This document shows positions 54,934 to 62,970 of a stretch of 64,000 nt of DNA, piece after piece. The notes beneath the pieces are model-generated. The model was given only the letters and a program-made list of their open reading frames with translations, did not search any database and was not told the DNA's origin. The position numbers were made by a program, and so were the translations under genes. The stretch comes from Brevibacterium aurantiacum. GTDB lineage: Bacteria; Actinomycetota; Actinomycetes; Actinomycetales; Brevibacteriaceae. The number at the start of each line of letters is the position of its first letter. The stretch's first letter is position 1. The stretch is from assembly GCF_007558825.1 (NCBI RefSeq), contig NZ_VLTK01000002.1:310001-374000 (forward strand), given 5' to 3'.

Positions 54934-56013
54934 GTGACTGCGATATCTGTACCTATGCCCACCATTCCGCGCAAGCGTCTTGCTCCGGAGGACATCCGGA
55001 CGCCCGAAGGCGCTGATCAGAAGGTGCTTCTGGCCGCCCCGCGCGGATACTGTGCCGGTGTTGACCGCGCAGTGATCGCCGTCGAGCGCGCACTCGAGCA
55101 TTATGGTGCTCCCGTCTACGTGCGCAAGGAGATTGTGCACAACCGTCATGTGGTCGACACCCTCTCCGAACGAGGCGCGGTCTTCGTCAACGAGACTGAT
55201 GAAGTTCCCGAGGGCGCTCGACTTGTGTTCTCCGCACACGGAGTGTCTCCTGCGGTGCACGCCGAGGCGGCCGCTCGTGAGCTGTCCACGATCGATGCCA
55301 CATGCCCACTGGTGACGAAGGTTCACCGCGAGGCAGTTCGATTCGCCCGTGACGGTTACCGAATTCTTCTGGTCGGCCACGCGGGTCACGAAGAGGTCGA
55401 AGGCACAATGGGAGAAGCTCCCGACGACATCACGCTGATCCAGAACCCTGAGGAAGCCAAGACTGTCGAGATCGGCGATGCAGAAAGCCTGGTCTGGCTG
55501 TCACAGACGACGTTGAGTGTCGACGAGACGATGGAGACGGTCAACATCCTGCGGGAACGATTCCCCCACCTGCAGGACCCTCCAAGCGACGACATCTGCT
55601 ATGCCACCTCGAACCGGCAGGTGGCCGTGAAGAAGATCGCCCCGCAGTCCGATCTGGTTCTGGTTGTCGGTTCAGCCAATTCGTCGAATTCCGTGCGTCT
55701 GGTCGAAGTTGCTCTGGAGCACGGGGCCAAGGACGCACGTCGCGTCGATTTCGCTCGAGAGGTCGACGAATCCTGGTTCCATGATGTCGCAACGGTCGGC
55801 GTGACCTCAGGAGCGAGCGTGCCGGAAGGGCTGGTCCAGGACCTTCTCAAGCTGTTGGGTGAGTACGGCTTCGGCTCGGTCGAAGAAATCGTCACAGCGG
55901 AGGAAGACATCATGTTCTCCCTGCCGCGCGAACTGCGCAAGGATCTCAAGGCCGCCGGGAAGAAGACATCGAACAAACGTGATGGCGCTGACCGGGATCA
56001 CGACCTGATCTGA
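54934..56013 (+). CDS. ispH: 4-hydroxy-3-methylbut-2-enyl diphosphate reductase
   Basis: 359 residues from GTG 54934. Last enzyme of the MEP pathway, giving IPP and DMAPP. The three iron-sulfur cysteines are at 40 (APRGYCAGV), 124 (DATCPLV) and 222 ([10 protein letters not shown]). The start lies only nine bases after a possible -10 TAAACT, so the mRNA may be leaderless. Corresponds to Rv1110. It is convergent with rmuC, 12 bases apart. Confidence 0.96.
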   Translation: MTAISVPMPTIPRKRLAPEDIRTPEGADQKVLLAAPRGYCAGVDRAVIAVERALEHYGAPVYVRKEIVHNRHVVDTLSERGAVFVNETDEVPEGARLVFSAHGVSPAVHAEAAARELSTIDATCPLVTKVHREAVRFARDGYRILLVGHAGHEEVEGTMGEAPDDITLIQNPEEAKTVEIGDAESLVWLSQTTLSVDETMETVNILRERFPHLQDPPSDDICYATSNRQVAVKKIAPQSDLVLVVGSANSSNSVRLVEVALEHGAKDARRVDFAREVDESWFHDVATVGVTSGASVPEGLVQDLLKLLGEYGFGSVEEIVTAEEDIMFSLPRELRKDLKAAGKKTSNKRDGADRDHDLI

Positions 56014-56025
56014 TCGGTCTCTGGT

Positions 56026-57210
56026 CTAGTCGGAGCCCGTATGGCGACGTCTCAGATCAGTGGGATGCTGTGCTGCGAATGGATCCTGTCCCGCAGCGCT
56101 TGGCCGTGTGAGTTCTTCAGCGCTGACTCCGCGGCTGCGTGAGTCGAGCTCAGCAACTGCATCAAGTTCAGTGGCAACGATTCCCGTGTTCGGAAATTTT
56201 CGGGCAGTGACGAGGAACCGCGACTCCAGTGAAGAGACGAAACGATTGTAGTCCTCAACCGATCGATCCAGACTCGATCCCATCCGCGTCACGTGCGTGA
56301 CCAGAGTGCCGATGCGTTCGTAGAGTTCGGTGCCGAGTTTGAGCACCTCGGCCGCAGACGTGCTCATGTCCGCCTGTCGCCAGTTGAGCGCCACGGTCTT
56401 GAGTAGAACTAGAAGCGTGGCGGGGGAGGCGAGCACGACGTTCTTGCCGAGAGCATGATCAATCATCTTCGGATAGGTGGACGCTGCCGAGGACAGCAGC
56501 CCGTCCGTGGGGACGAAGCAGACAACGAAATCCGGGGCCGAGTCGAAGGACTTCCAGTACTCTTTGGATGCCAGCGAATCGATGTGTCGCAGCAGTGCGC
56601 GAGCGTGATCATCGGCGTTGGAATCAGTACTGTCCATCCGGGCAGACAGTGGGGTCTTGGCGTCGATGATGATCGTTCCGCCGCCGGGTAGGTTCACGGT
56701 CATGTCGGGGCGATGGCGTTTGCCATCACGCACACTGCTGACCTGAGTCTCGAAATCCACATGGGGGAGGAGGCCTGCATATTCGACGATGCGTTTGAGC
56801 TGGACCTCGCCCCAGTCTCCACGCTGAGTCGTCGAATTCAGTGCGCTTGCCAGTGATCCGGTGGACTCCTGCAGTCTGAGATTCTGTTGGCTCAGGTGCC
56901 CGATCTGCGTATTGAGGCGCGTAATCTGCTCCAGCTGTGTTCGGTCCTGAGACTGAAGGTTCTCCTGCAGGTGATTGACACTTGCCGCCAACGGACCGAT
57001 CGCCGCGGTGATCTCACCAGCCATCTGCGCATCGGCTTCCAGATCCTCTGTCCGACTAGTGAGAATCCGAGACGTAGTCTCCGCTCTCGTGAGTCGCTCA
57101 ATATAGCGAGAACGAGTGTGCGCGCGTCCGAGGAGGAAGCCGAGGAGGACGCTGATGATGATCGCCAGGATGAGGACGACGATCACTCCTGTGGCGGGGA
57201 AAGAATTCAT
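56026..57210 (-). CDS. rmuC: DNA recombination protein RmuC
   Basis: 394 residues. An N-terminal membrane anchor (about 7-29, VIVVLILAIIISVLLGFLLG) and a coiled coil to about 150, followed by the RmuC nuclease-like domain with GDWGEVQLKRIVEYAGL, RHRPDMTVNLPGG and IIDAKTPL (Asp/Lys of the PD-(D/E)xK core). Limits recombination between inverted repeats in E. coli. It is divergent from ychF. Confidence 0.94.
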   Translation of the reverse strand: MNSFPATGVIVVLILAIIISVLLGFLLGRAHTRSRYIERLTRAETTSRILTSRTEDLEADAQMAGEITAAIGPLAASVNHLQENLQSQDRTQLEQITRLNTQIGHLSQQNLRLQESTGSLASALNSTTQRGDWGEVQLKRIVEYAGLLPHVDFETQVSSVRDGKRHRPDMTVNLPGGGTIIIDAKTPLSARMDSTDSNADDHARALLRHIDSLASKEYWKSFDSAPDFVVCFVPTDGLLSSAASTYPKMIDHALGKNVVLASPATLLVLLKTVALNWRQADMSTSAAEVLKLGTELYERIGTLVTHVTRMGSSLDRSVEDYNRFVSSLESRFLVTARKFPNTGIVATELDAVAELDSRSRGVSAEELTRPSAAGQDPFAAQHPTDLRRRHTGSD

Positions 57211-57283
57211 GACTCAAGCGTGACAGACGGCACTGACACGAGATTTAGACCCGCACCTCGGCGCCGGGATAGACTTAGCTACC

Positions 57284-58369
57284 GTGGCTCTAACTATCGG
57301 AATCGTGGGACTGCCCAATGTCGGCAAGTCGACCATGTTTAATGCATTGACCAAGAACCAAGTTCTCGCGGCGAACTACCCGTTCGCGACGATCGAACCC
57401 AACGTTGGCGTGGTGCCGTTGCCCGACGCGCGATTGACTCGACTGGCAGAGATCTTCAGCTCGGAGCGTATCCTCAACGCGACAGTCGACTTCGTCGATA
57501 TCGCAGGAATCGTCCGCGGCGCATCCGAAGGCGAGGGTCTGGGCAATCAGTTCCTGGCGAACATCCGCGAGGCTGAAGCGATCTGCCAGGTCATCCGTGG
57601 CTTCGTCGATGATGACGTGATCCACGTCGAAGGAAAGATCAGCCCAGCTGATGACATCGACACCATCAACACCGAGCTCATCCTCGCCGACCTCCAAACC
57701 TTGGAAAAGGCGCGGCCGCGGATCGAGAAGGAAGTCAAGGGCAAACGGGCGCCGGCAGAGCAGCTGACTGCCATCGACGCCGCTGTCGAGATCCTCGAGA
57801 GTGGAAAGACTCTCTATCAGGCGATGCAGGCCGACAAGTTCGACGTCACCGAGCTGCGCGAGCTTCAGCTGATGACCGTCAAGCCATTCCTCTACGTCTT
57901 CAACGTCGATGACGATGTGCTCGCCGATGAAGAGAAGAAGGCAGAGATGCGTGCATTGGTGGCACCTGTCGAAGCGATTTTCCTTGACGCCAAATTCGAG
58001 TCGGAACTCGCCGAGCTCGACGCCGAGGAAGCCCTCGAGATGCTGGAATCCACCGGTCAGGACGAAGCCGGTCTCGACAAGCTGGCTCGCGTCGGTTTCG
58101 ACACTCTGGGTTTGCAGACCTACCTGACCGCTGGCCCCAAGGAATCCCGCGCCTGGACGATCCCGAAGGGCGCAACCGCCCCAGAAGCCGCCGGCGTTAT
58201 TCACACCGACTTCCAAAAGGGCTTCATCAAGGCCGAGGTCGTCTCCTTCGATGACCTCGACGCCAATGGTTCGATGGCCGCAGCCAAATCAGCCGGCAAG
58301 GTCCGGATGGAAGGCAAGGAATACGTGATGGTCGACGGGGACGTGGTGGAGTTCAGGTTTAACGTCTAG
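57284..58369 (+). CDS. ychF: Redox-regulated ATPase YchF
   Basis: 361 residues from GTG 57284; TAGACT at 57270-57275 could be a -10 for a leaderless mRNA. G1 motif GLPNVGKS (9-16), the modified specificity motif, and a C-terminal TGS domain ending VVEFRFNV. YchF/OLA1 proteins are ribosome-associated and prefer ATP to GTP. Corresponds to Rv1112. Its 3' end is the source of the repeated core seen downstream. Confidence 0.97.
   Translation: MALTIGIVGLPNVGKSTMFNALTKNQVLAANYPFATIEPNVGVVPLPDARLTRLAEIFSSERILNATVDFVDIAGIVRGASEGEGLGNQFLANIREAEAICQVIRGFVDDDVIHVEGKISPADDIDTINTELILADLQTLEKARPRIEKEVKGKRAPAEQLTAIDAAVEILESGKTLYQAMQADKFDVTELRELQLMTVKPFLYVFNVDDDVLADEEKKAEMRALVAPVEAIFLDAKFESELAELDAEEALEMLESTGQDEAGLDKLARVGFDTLGLQTYLTAGPKESRAWTIPKGATAPEAAGVIHTDFQKGFIKAEVVSFDDLDANGSMAAAKSAGKVRMEGKEYVMVDGDVVEFRFNV
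58349..58369 (+). repeat. ychF-end repeat, copy A (native gene end)
   Basis: The 21-bp core GAGTTCAGGTTTAACGTCTA plus G encodes EFRFNV-stop at the end of ychF. This is the reference copy to which copies A2 to E are compared. Confidence 0.85.
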
Positions 58370-58371
58370 TC

Positions 58372-58392
58372 GCGTTCCGGTTCAACGTCTGG
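58372..58392 (+). repeat. ychF-end repeat, copy A2
   Basis: GCGTTCCGGTTCAACGTCTG plus G, starting three bases after the ychF stop. It matches 16-17 of the 21 core positions. The VOC gene stop codon lies at its right edge. Confidence 0.75.
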
Positions 58393-58782
58393 TCAGTTCA
58401 GGGCCTGTACGACCTGCACCAGGTGTCCATCGGGGTCCTCGACCCATGCGATGAGAAGCCGATCGAGCCACGTCTCCGGTGTCTTGATTGGCTTCGCGCC
58501 GAGATCGATCAGTCGGGCATAGCCTGCAGGTACGTCGTCGGTCCAGAGGATCACCGCCGCGCGCTGGCCGTCGGCGGTCGGGTCAAGTCCGTGGTCTTCG
58601 CGGGTGCTGGTCTCTGTCGCGAGACCGATTCGGTATCCGTCGAGTGCCAGGTCGACGTGAATCGGTGTTCCGTTACTTGGCGTGCGGAACACCTCCTCGA
58701 AGCCGAGCGCGTTGTAGAACGCGACAGCGCCGTCGATGTCACGCGTGAACAGAACGATCTGTGGCGTCCGGAAGAGGTCCAT
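58393..58782 (-). CDS. VOC superfamily (glyoxalase/bleomycin-resistance-like) protein
   Basis: 129 residues, VFxRDIDGAVAFYNALGFEEVF-type beta-alpha-beta halves (about 8-30 and 75-125), with conserved Gly-Phe and a C-terminal DPDGHLVQVVQALN. Possible metal or toxin binding as in bleomycin-resistance relatives. It is the first single-gene insert after ychF. The stop codon is in the repeat copy A2. Confidence 0.85.
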   Translation of the reverse strand: MDLFRTPQIVLFTRDIDGAVAFYNALGFEEVFRTPSNGTPIHVDLALDGYRIGLATETSTREDHGLDPTADGQRAAVILWTDDVPAGYARLIDLGAKPIKTPETWLDRLLIAWVEDPDGHLVQVVQALN

Positions 58783-58876
58783 CCGTCAATTCTGCCGTCG
58801 CCCGGCTCGTGTCGCAACGAGTCGCCTGCCGGGCACGGACTCAGTGGTGTCGCCAAGTGTCCGCAGAGGTTGTTCT

Positions 58877-58913
58877 GTGCCGGAATGTGGTGGAGTTCCG
58901 TTTCAACGTTTAG
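58877..58913 (+). repeat. ychF-end repeat, copy B
   Basis: The core 58893-58913 encodes VEFRFNV-stop in the + frame (upstream codons Arg-Asn-Val). Similarity to copy C extends leftwards about 35 bases, to CGCCAAGTG at 58851. The stop codon of the leftward TPR gene falls inside the core. Confidence 0.85.
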
Positions 58914-59418
58914 GCGGATCGTCTGAAATCGTCGACTCAGTGAGCGCGGCGGCGTAGTTACGCATCGAGCGCTGGTATCGGGGCAACATTCCTAGCTGCG
59001 ATTCGATGGCGACTCGCAATGCTTCATCCTTTCGCCCGGCGCTATGGAGCGCCAGAGCCAATACAACGCGGGGTGCGGAGCCTGTCGACTCATGCGTCGG
59101 CGCAGCTTGCAGGACGGCGATCGCTTCGTCGAGGCGGCCGAGGTTGCGAAGGGTCGATCCGTATTGGACGGCGAGCTGCGCATGTCTGGCTGCGTCGAGG
59201 CCGAGTTCGAGAGCGCGTTCATACTCGGCGCCGGCCTCAGCCTCGAATCCCACGGAGTCGTACATGCCTGCGAGTTCAAATGCGGCCCTGCCGTCGGCGG
59301 CAGGGCATGCCGCGGCCACGTCGCGCATAGCAGCCACGCCGTCATCGCAATCCAACGAGGCGAAGCGCTCCCAGAGATCAGCGACGGAGGCTTCCCACTG
59401 TTCAACTGTTGGTGTCAT
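58903..59418 (-). CDS. Tetratricopeptide-repeat protein
   Basis: 171 residues from ATG 59418. Helical TPR units, e.g. AAFELAGMYDSVGFEAEAGAEYERAL-type pattern at about 45-75 and QYGSTLRNLGRLDEAIAVLQ near 90, similar to the TPR_5 group. Cytoplasmic, no enzymatic domain. It is the second insert; its last three codons and stop are supplied by repeat copy B read from the opposite strand. Confidence 0.8.
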   Translation of the reverse strand: MTPTVEQWEASVADLWERFASLDCDDGVAAMRDVAAACPAADGRAAFELAGMYDSVGFEAEAGAEYERALELGLDAARHAQLAVQYGSTLRNLGRLDEAIAVLQAAPTHESTGSAPRVVLALALHSAGRKDEALRVAIESQLGMLPRYQRSMRNYAAALTESTISDDPPKR

Positions 59419-59767
59419 AGCACCAACTCTGCCACGAGGCGAAGCTCGTGGACATCGGACGGACGACATCAGCGCCAAATGACCCAGAAGTTGGTCTGGG
59501 CCGGAATGCGGTTGAGTTCAGGTTCAATGTCTGACCGTAGCGGCGATAATTTGGTCTGTTCTACTCTGCTTCGACTCTCGCCGTTGTAAGCGCCTGCGGT
59601 ATCCTTGGCGTGGCAGCACATGCTGCCGACTGCACTTCCAGGCGCGGACCGCCTGAAACATCGCGGAGAGGCCTGACACGTTCAGGACATGTCCGGATGA
59701 GGTGCGGCGCATCATTGCGCCGACTTCACCTGCCGATGTGAGCCATCGGCTGAGGAAAGGACATGAC
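59419..59767. other. 349-bp intergenic stretch with repeat copy C and palindromes
   Basis: Divergent region between the TPR gene and the DUF1801 gene. It holds repeat copy C, GGCAGCA-CA-TGCTGCC (59612-59627), and the palindrome GGACATGTCC (59686-59695). No credible gene is seen; the two palindromes may be operators for the DUF1801 gene. Confidence 0.6.
59497..59534 (+). repeat. ychF-end repeat, copy C
   Basis: Core 59514-59534 encodes AVEFRFNV-stop after Gly-Arg-Asn, again in the + frame, with TGA instead of TAG. The left flank from 59472 resembles that of copy B. Confidence 0.85.
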
Positions 59768-60121
59768 ATGGCATCAAAAGATGAGAAGAACCTCGCACAG
59801 GTGCTCGACAAGATCGCGAAGATGGACGAACCGGAGCGGTCACTCGTGCAGCAAGTGCACGAGGTCATCATGGCTGCCGGGCCCAGACTGAAGCCGCGGA
59901 TCTGGTACGGTATGCCCGCCTACGCGCTCTCTGCGAGTACTCCTGCGCTGATGACGCTGCGCAACGACGAACGCGTCAACCTCGCTCTCACCGAGAAGGT
60001 TGCGCTCGTCCCTGCTGGCGGTTCCGACGGGACAATGATGCCCGCAGCATGGTATTTCGAAACTCTCGACGAGTCCGCGGAGAAGCGCATCGCCGAGATC
60101 GTCCGCGCAGTGGCTTTTTGA
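59768..60121 (+). CDS. DUF1801 domain-containing protein
   Basis: 117 residues from ATG 59768 (AAAGG upstream). The family signature KPRIWYGMPAYALSAS lies at about 40, followed by ALMTLRNDERVNLALTEKVAL. DUF1801 proteins have a conserved fold related to the iron chaperone frataxin-like YdhG; function unknown. Third single-gene insert, between repeat copies C and D. Confidence 0.82.
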   Translation: MASKDEKNLAQVLDKIAKMDEPERSLVQQVHEVIMAAGPRLKPRIWYGMPAYALSASTPALMTLRNDERVNLALTEKVALVPAGGSDGTMMPAAWYFETLDESAEKRIAEIVRAVAF

Positions 60122-60265
60122 GCGGGGTGATCGGACGCGACGTGGTGCGGTTCTGAACGCGCAACACTGCGTCGTTCGGGCCGAATCCGGGCGCGTATTC
60201 TGTTTATCGGCTCCCCGGCGAGTTGAAGCGCGTCGCCGACGCCGAGGTGTCGCGTGAGGTTGCCG

Positions 60266-60303
60266 CGTACCGGAACTCGGTCGAGTTCCGGCTCAACGTG
60301 TAG
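60266..60303 (+). repeat. ychF-end repeat, copy D
   Basis: Core 60283-60303 encodes SVEFRLNV-stop after Tyr-Arg-Asn. The open frame continues about 45 codons further upstream (LKRVADAEVSREVAAYRN), with no start codon visible, so this copy keeps the most flanking sequence. Confidence 0.85.
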
Positions 60304-60357
60304 CACGAGGCTAATTGCGCGATATTCATACGTTCGTCATGTCGCGACTGTCGGACG

Positions 60358-60762
60358 CTATCGTAGCCCACGGCTCATGTAGAGCGCTGTGTCGTTACTG
60401 GGGCAATCTCCATACAGAGTTTGCTCAAGGTCGACGATGCGGAACCCCATGCTTTCGTAGGCGCGGATCGCCGGTAAGTTATCCACCTTTGTCTCAAGCC
60501 AGACATGTTGAGCGTCTGCAGATTCGGGCGCGTTGAGCAATGTGTTGAGAAGGACTCCGCCGACGCCCTGCCCACACATCTGGGAGTCCACGTACAAGTG
60601 AAGGAGGCAGAGTCGTCGGTTCCAGGAGTTGAGGATACACGCAGCGAATCCGCAGCCCCGATCGTTGCGCATCGCCAGATATGCACTTTCCCACCCTGGG
60701 GGATCTTGCGCTAAGTGCTGGGCCAGATCGTGACGTTTGAAGGAGGGGAAGGCGAGCATCAT
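60358..60762 (-). CDS. GNAT-family N-acetyltransferase, probable 5'-damaged gene
   Basis: 134 residues from ATG 60762. Acetyl-CoA motif QMCGQGVGGVLLNTLLNA (the Q/RxxGxG/A type) and C-terminal LPAIRAYESMGFRIVDLE are clear. The frame goes on 38 codons upstream of the ATG with a typical GNAT beginning (VRTYGSNDREAVIDLD) and an AGGAGG at 60877-60882, but there is no ATG, GTG or TTG in frame. The original start may have been lost. Fourth insert, between copies D and E. Confidence 0.78.
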   Translation of the reverse strand: MMLAFPSFKRHDLAQHLAQDPPGWESAYLAMRNDRGCGFAACILNSWNRRLCLLHLYVDSQMCGQGVGGVLLNTLLNAPESADAQHVWLETKVDNLPAIRAYESMGFRIVDLEQTLYGDCPSNDTALYMSRGLR

Positions 60763-61181
60763 CTCCTGCCAGGTGCACGAACCGTTGTGGAATTCAACGT
60801 CTGCGTACGTCGTGAGTGGCGTTGCTGTATCAAGGTCGATGACCGCTTCGCGGTCGTTGCTGCCATACGTCCTTACCCTCCTATTGAAGAGGCTGCGCAG
60901 ACGAGTCGGCAGACTGAATCGGGAGGCACGGGGCCTGGCGTCGTTGGTCGAGCACCAACTCGTGAAATTGTGCCCTCAGGTCGTGATGTTCTCGAGTGCA
61001 CAAACTTGTCTGTAATCCGCGCCGATATTGCTGTGAGCGAACTCAGCGTGGATCAGAGATGGCTCTAAGTGCCGGAATGCGGCTGAGTTCAGGTTCACCG
61101 TTTGGTCGGACCGTCTGGAGTCGCCAAATCTAGCCCGTGCCGTTTAGCTGGCGGATATCGACCCGCCTCGTCTTCTTCGTC
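60763..61181. other. 419-bp stretch between GNAT and TetR genes
   Basis: Contains the start-less upstream part of the GNAT frame (60763-60876) and repeat copy E; the rest, about 60883-61068, is lower in GC than the core and shows no gene that I can support. Confidence 0.55.
61070..61105 (+). repeat. ychF-end repeat, copy E
   Basis: Core 61085-61105, GAGTTCAGGTTCACCGTTTG plus G, encodes EFRFTV but the stop codon is changed to TGG. The left flank CCGGAATGC is shared with copies B and C, and the right flank resembles that of copy B (GGACCGTCTGGAGTCG). Confidence 0.8.
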
Positions 61182-61808
61182 TTAGTCTGATGTGGGCGGC
61201 TGGGCGAGGAGCGCTTCGAGATTGTGTTCGTTGTTGCCGATACCGCTGAGGAGGGTTTGCATGATGCGGTTGGCCCAGTGGGATGCGGATTCGTTTTCGG
61301 AGCGAATGGTCGATGCTTCGTGGATCAACGCCATGTACACGCTACGTGCCCATGGGATGTCGATCCCAGGACGGAAAAGCCCGGCGTCTTGGGAGCGTTG
61401 CAGGAGAGCATCGAGGTGGGAGATGTTGCTGGGGTCGATTCCGCGTTGGTCGGTGGCGTCAAGGTCGATCAGCTGCCAGGACGCTCGCCAATCGACTTTC
61501 AGGTCGAGGGTGGCGACTGTCAACTGATACAGGGCGACCAGAGGGGGCGCTGTGTCGGTGTTCGCGCTGGCGATGGCGTCGCGGAGCTTCGTGTTGATGG
61601 CATTGACGAGAGCATCTCGGAGATCGTCTCGGGAGGAGAAGCGACGGTGCACGGTGGCGCGTGCCACGCCGGCAGCAGAGGCCACGGCTTCGAGAGTCGC
61701 AGAGGGGTCGGCAGCGAATACCTGCTCCGCCGCGATGAGGATTCGGGCGATTGATTGCTCGGCGTCGGCGCGTAGGGGCCGCGAGGATCGTTGAGGAATG
61801 TCTGGCAC
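61182..61808 (-). CDS. TetR-family transcription regulator
   Basis: 208 residues. The N-terminal HTH is ARILIAAEQVFAADPSATLE and AGVARATVHRRFSSRDDL (about 20-65). A variable ligand domain follows. It is divergent from the SDR gene, with a 26-bp operator-like inverted repeat between, so it most likely represses the SDR gene and itself. Confidence 0.88.
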   Translation of the reverse strand: MPDIPQRSSRPLRADAEQSIARILIAAEQVFAADPSATLEAVASAAGVARATVHRRFSSRDDLRDALVNAINTKLRDAIASANTDTAPPLVALYQLTVATLDLKVDWRASWQLIDLDATDQRGIDPSNISHLDALLQRSQDAGLFRPGIDIPWARSVYMALIHEASTIRSENESASHWANRIMQTLLSGIGNNEHNLEALLAQPPTSD

Positions 61809-61837
61809 AAGATCAGTCTACAGTACACCTATTGACT

Positions 61838-61863
61838 TAACTGCGACATGTGTGTTGCAGTTA
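61838..61863. promoter_or_regulatory. TetR operator candidate
   Basis: Half-sites TAACTGCGACA and TGTTGCAGTTA (reverse complements but for one G-T pair) with a central TGTG. It is midway between the divergent tetR and SDR starts, overlapping the presumptive promoters. Confidence 0.7.
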
Positions 61864-61903
61864 GTGTATCGGCGCTGGGCCGTTCTGAGCGGAGGAAGAC
61901 ATC

Positions 61904-62689
61904 ATGGACTTACAGCTTGCGGGCAAAATTGGCCTCGTGACCGGTGCAAGTAAGGGGATTGGGTTGGAGGTGGTGCGTGTCCTCCAGAAGGAGGGAGTCA
62001 CTGTGGTGACTGCCTCGCGCACGGTCACCCCGGAGCTTGCTGCGACGGGGGCGGTGACGCTGACCGGCGACCTCTCGGGCCCCGACGTTCCCGCGCGAAT
62101 CGTCGCGGAGGCTCTCGGAGTGTCTGGCACGCTCGATATCCTCGTCAATAACGTCGGGGGCGGCGACGGGACACCTGTCGGCGCAGGATTTTTGGACTTC
62201 ACGGATGGGCTGTGGGCATCGACTTTCGAATTGAACGTGTTTGCGGCTGTCAGGGCGACGAGGGCCGCGTTGCCCGCGCTGCTTTCATCCCACGGGGCGG
62301 TGGTGAATGTGTCCTCCGACAGTGCCCGACGACCGCACACCGCGCCGTTGCCGTATGGCGCAGCGAAAGCGGCGTTGAATGCGGTCACGAAGGGACTCTC
62401 GGAGGAGTTTGGTCCGCAGGGGGTGCGGTTCAACACCGTGTCTCCGTCCTCGACTCGGACGGCGTTGTGGGAGGGGGAGCAGAGCTTCGGTGCGGACCTG
62501 GCATCGACGATGAACGTGACGCAACAGCAACTCATCGAAACCCTTCCCGTGCAGGCGGGCATGCTCACCGGCCGCTTCATCGAGCCACGGGAAGTCGCAA
62601 CCGCCATCGCGTACCTGGTGTCGCCCCTCGCGTCCAGCGTCCACGGAGCTAACTGGATCGTCGACGCCGGCGTCGACAAGAGCAGCTGA
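61904..62689 (+). CDS. Short-chain dehydrogenase/reductase
   Basis: 261 residues. NAD(P)-binding VTGASKGIGLEVVR (TGxxxGxG, about 14-22), NNVGGGDG region, the catalytic Ser/Tyr-Lys in VVNVSSDSARRPHTAPLPYG AAK (Tyr-x-x-x-Lys as YGAAK) and C-terminal SPLASSVHGANWIVDAG. Classical SDR; substrate unknown. Regulated probably by the divergent TetR gene. Confidence 0.9.
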   Translation: MDLQLAGKIGLVTGASKGIGLEVVRVLQKEGVTVVTASRTVTPELAATGAVTLTGDLSGPDVPARIVAEALGVSGTLDILVNNVGGGDGTPVGAGFLDFTDGLWASTFELNVFAAVRATRAALPALLSSHGAVVNVSSDSARRPHTAPLPYGAAKAALNAVTKGLSEEFGPQGVRFNTVSPSSTRTALWEGEQSFGADLASTMNVTQQQLIETLPVQAGMLTGRFIEPREVATAIAYLVSPLASSVHGANWIVDAGVDKSS

Positions 62690-62901
62690 CGCACCCGCGG
62701 AAGTTGCGCACCTGTCGGAGGTGTCGGCGATGCACGCGATGTTCCCGGGCGGTTGCCGGAATGGTCATCACGCAGGAGCCGGGCCCGAACGAGGTCGTCG
62801 TCGAGGCCGCACAGCACCTGCGCTGGGCCGAGCGCGACGGCAGATACACCGAACAGCTCGAAGGCCGTTCCGCCGCGCTGGCAACGCTTCTCGGCCGCTG
62901 A
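62690..62901 (+). pseudogene. Possible gene remnant after the SDR gene
   Basis: Two overlapping frames look coding-like: AEVAHLSEVSAMHAMFPGG (about 62701-62755) and then, after a frame change, MVITQEPGPNEVVVEAAQHL and onward to LLGR-stop at 62901. No start codon or family can be assigned. I read it as a decayed gene fragment. Confidence 0.3.
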
Positions 62902-62970
62902 CCGGCGGTTCGGAGTCTGTCAGACCTCTGGGAACCCATCTTCGCAATGCGAATCTTCGGACCCGAGCAA

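Noticed and set aside
60866..60866. Small peptide gene starting at the ATG after AGGAGG (minus strand)
   Set aside because: It would give about 35 residues without any family pattern, out of frame with the clear GNAT sequence.
58349..61105. Integron-type attC sites for the repeat array
   Set aside because: GTTCAAC in the core fits RYYYAAC, but I find no matching GTTRRRY at the other end, no folded attC arms, no integrase gene, and the inserts lie on both strands.
62753..62765. Seventh copy of the ychF-end repeat
   Set aside because: Only GCCGGAATG is shared; the VEFRFNV core is missing.
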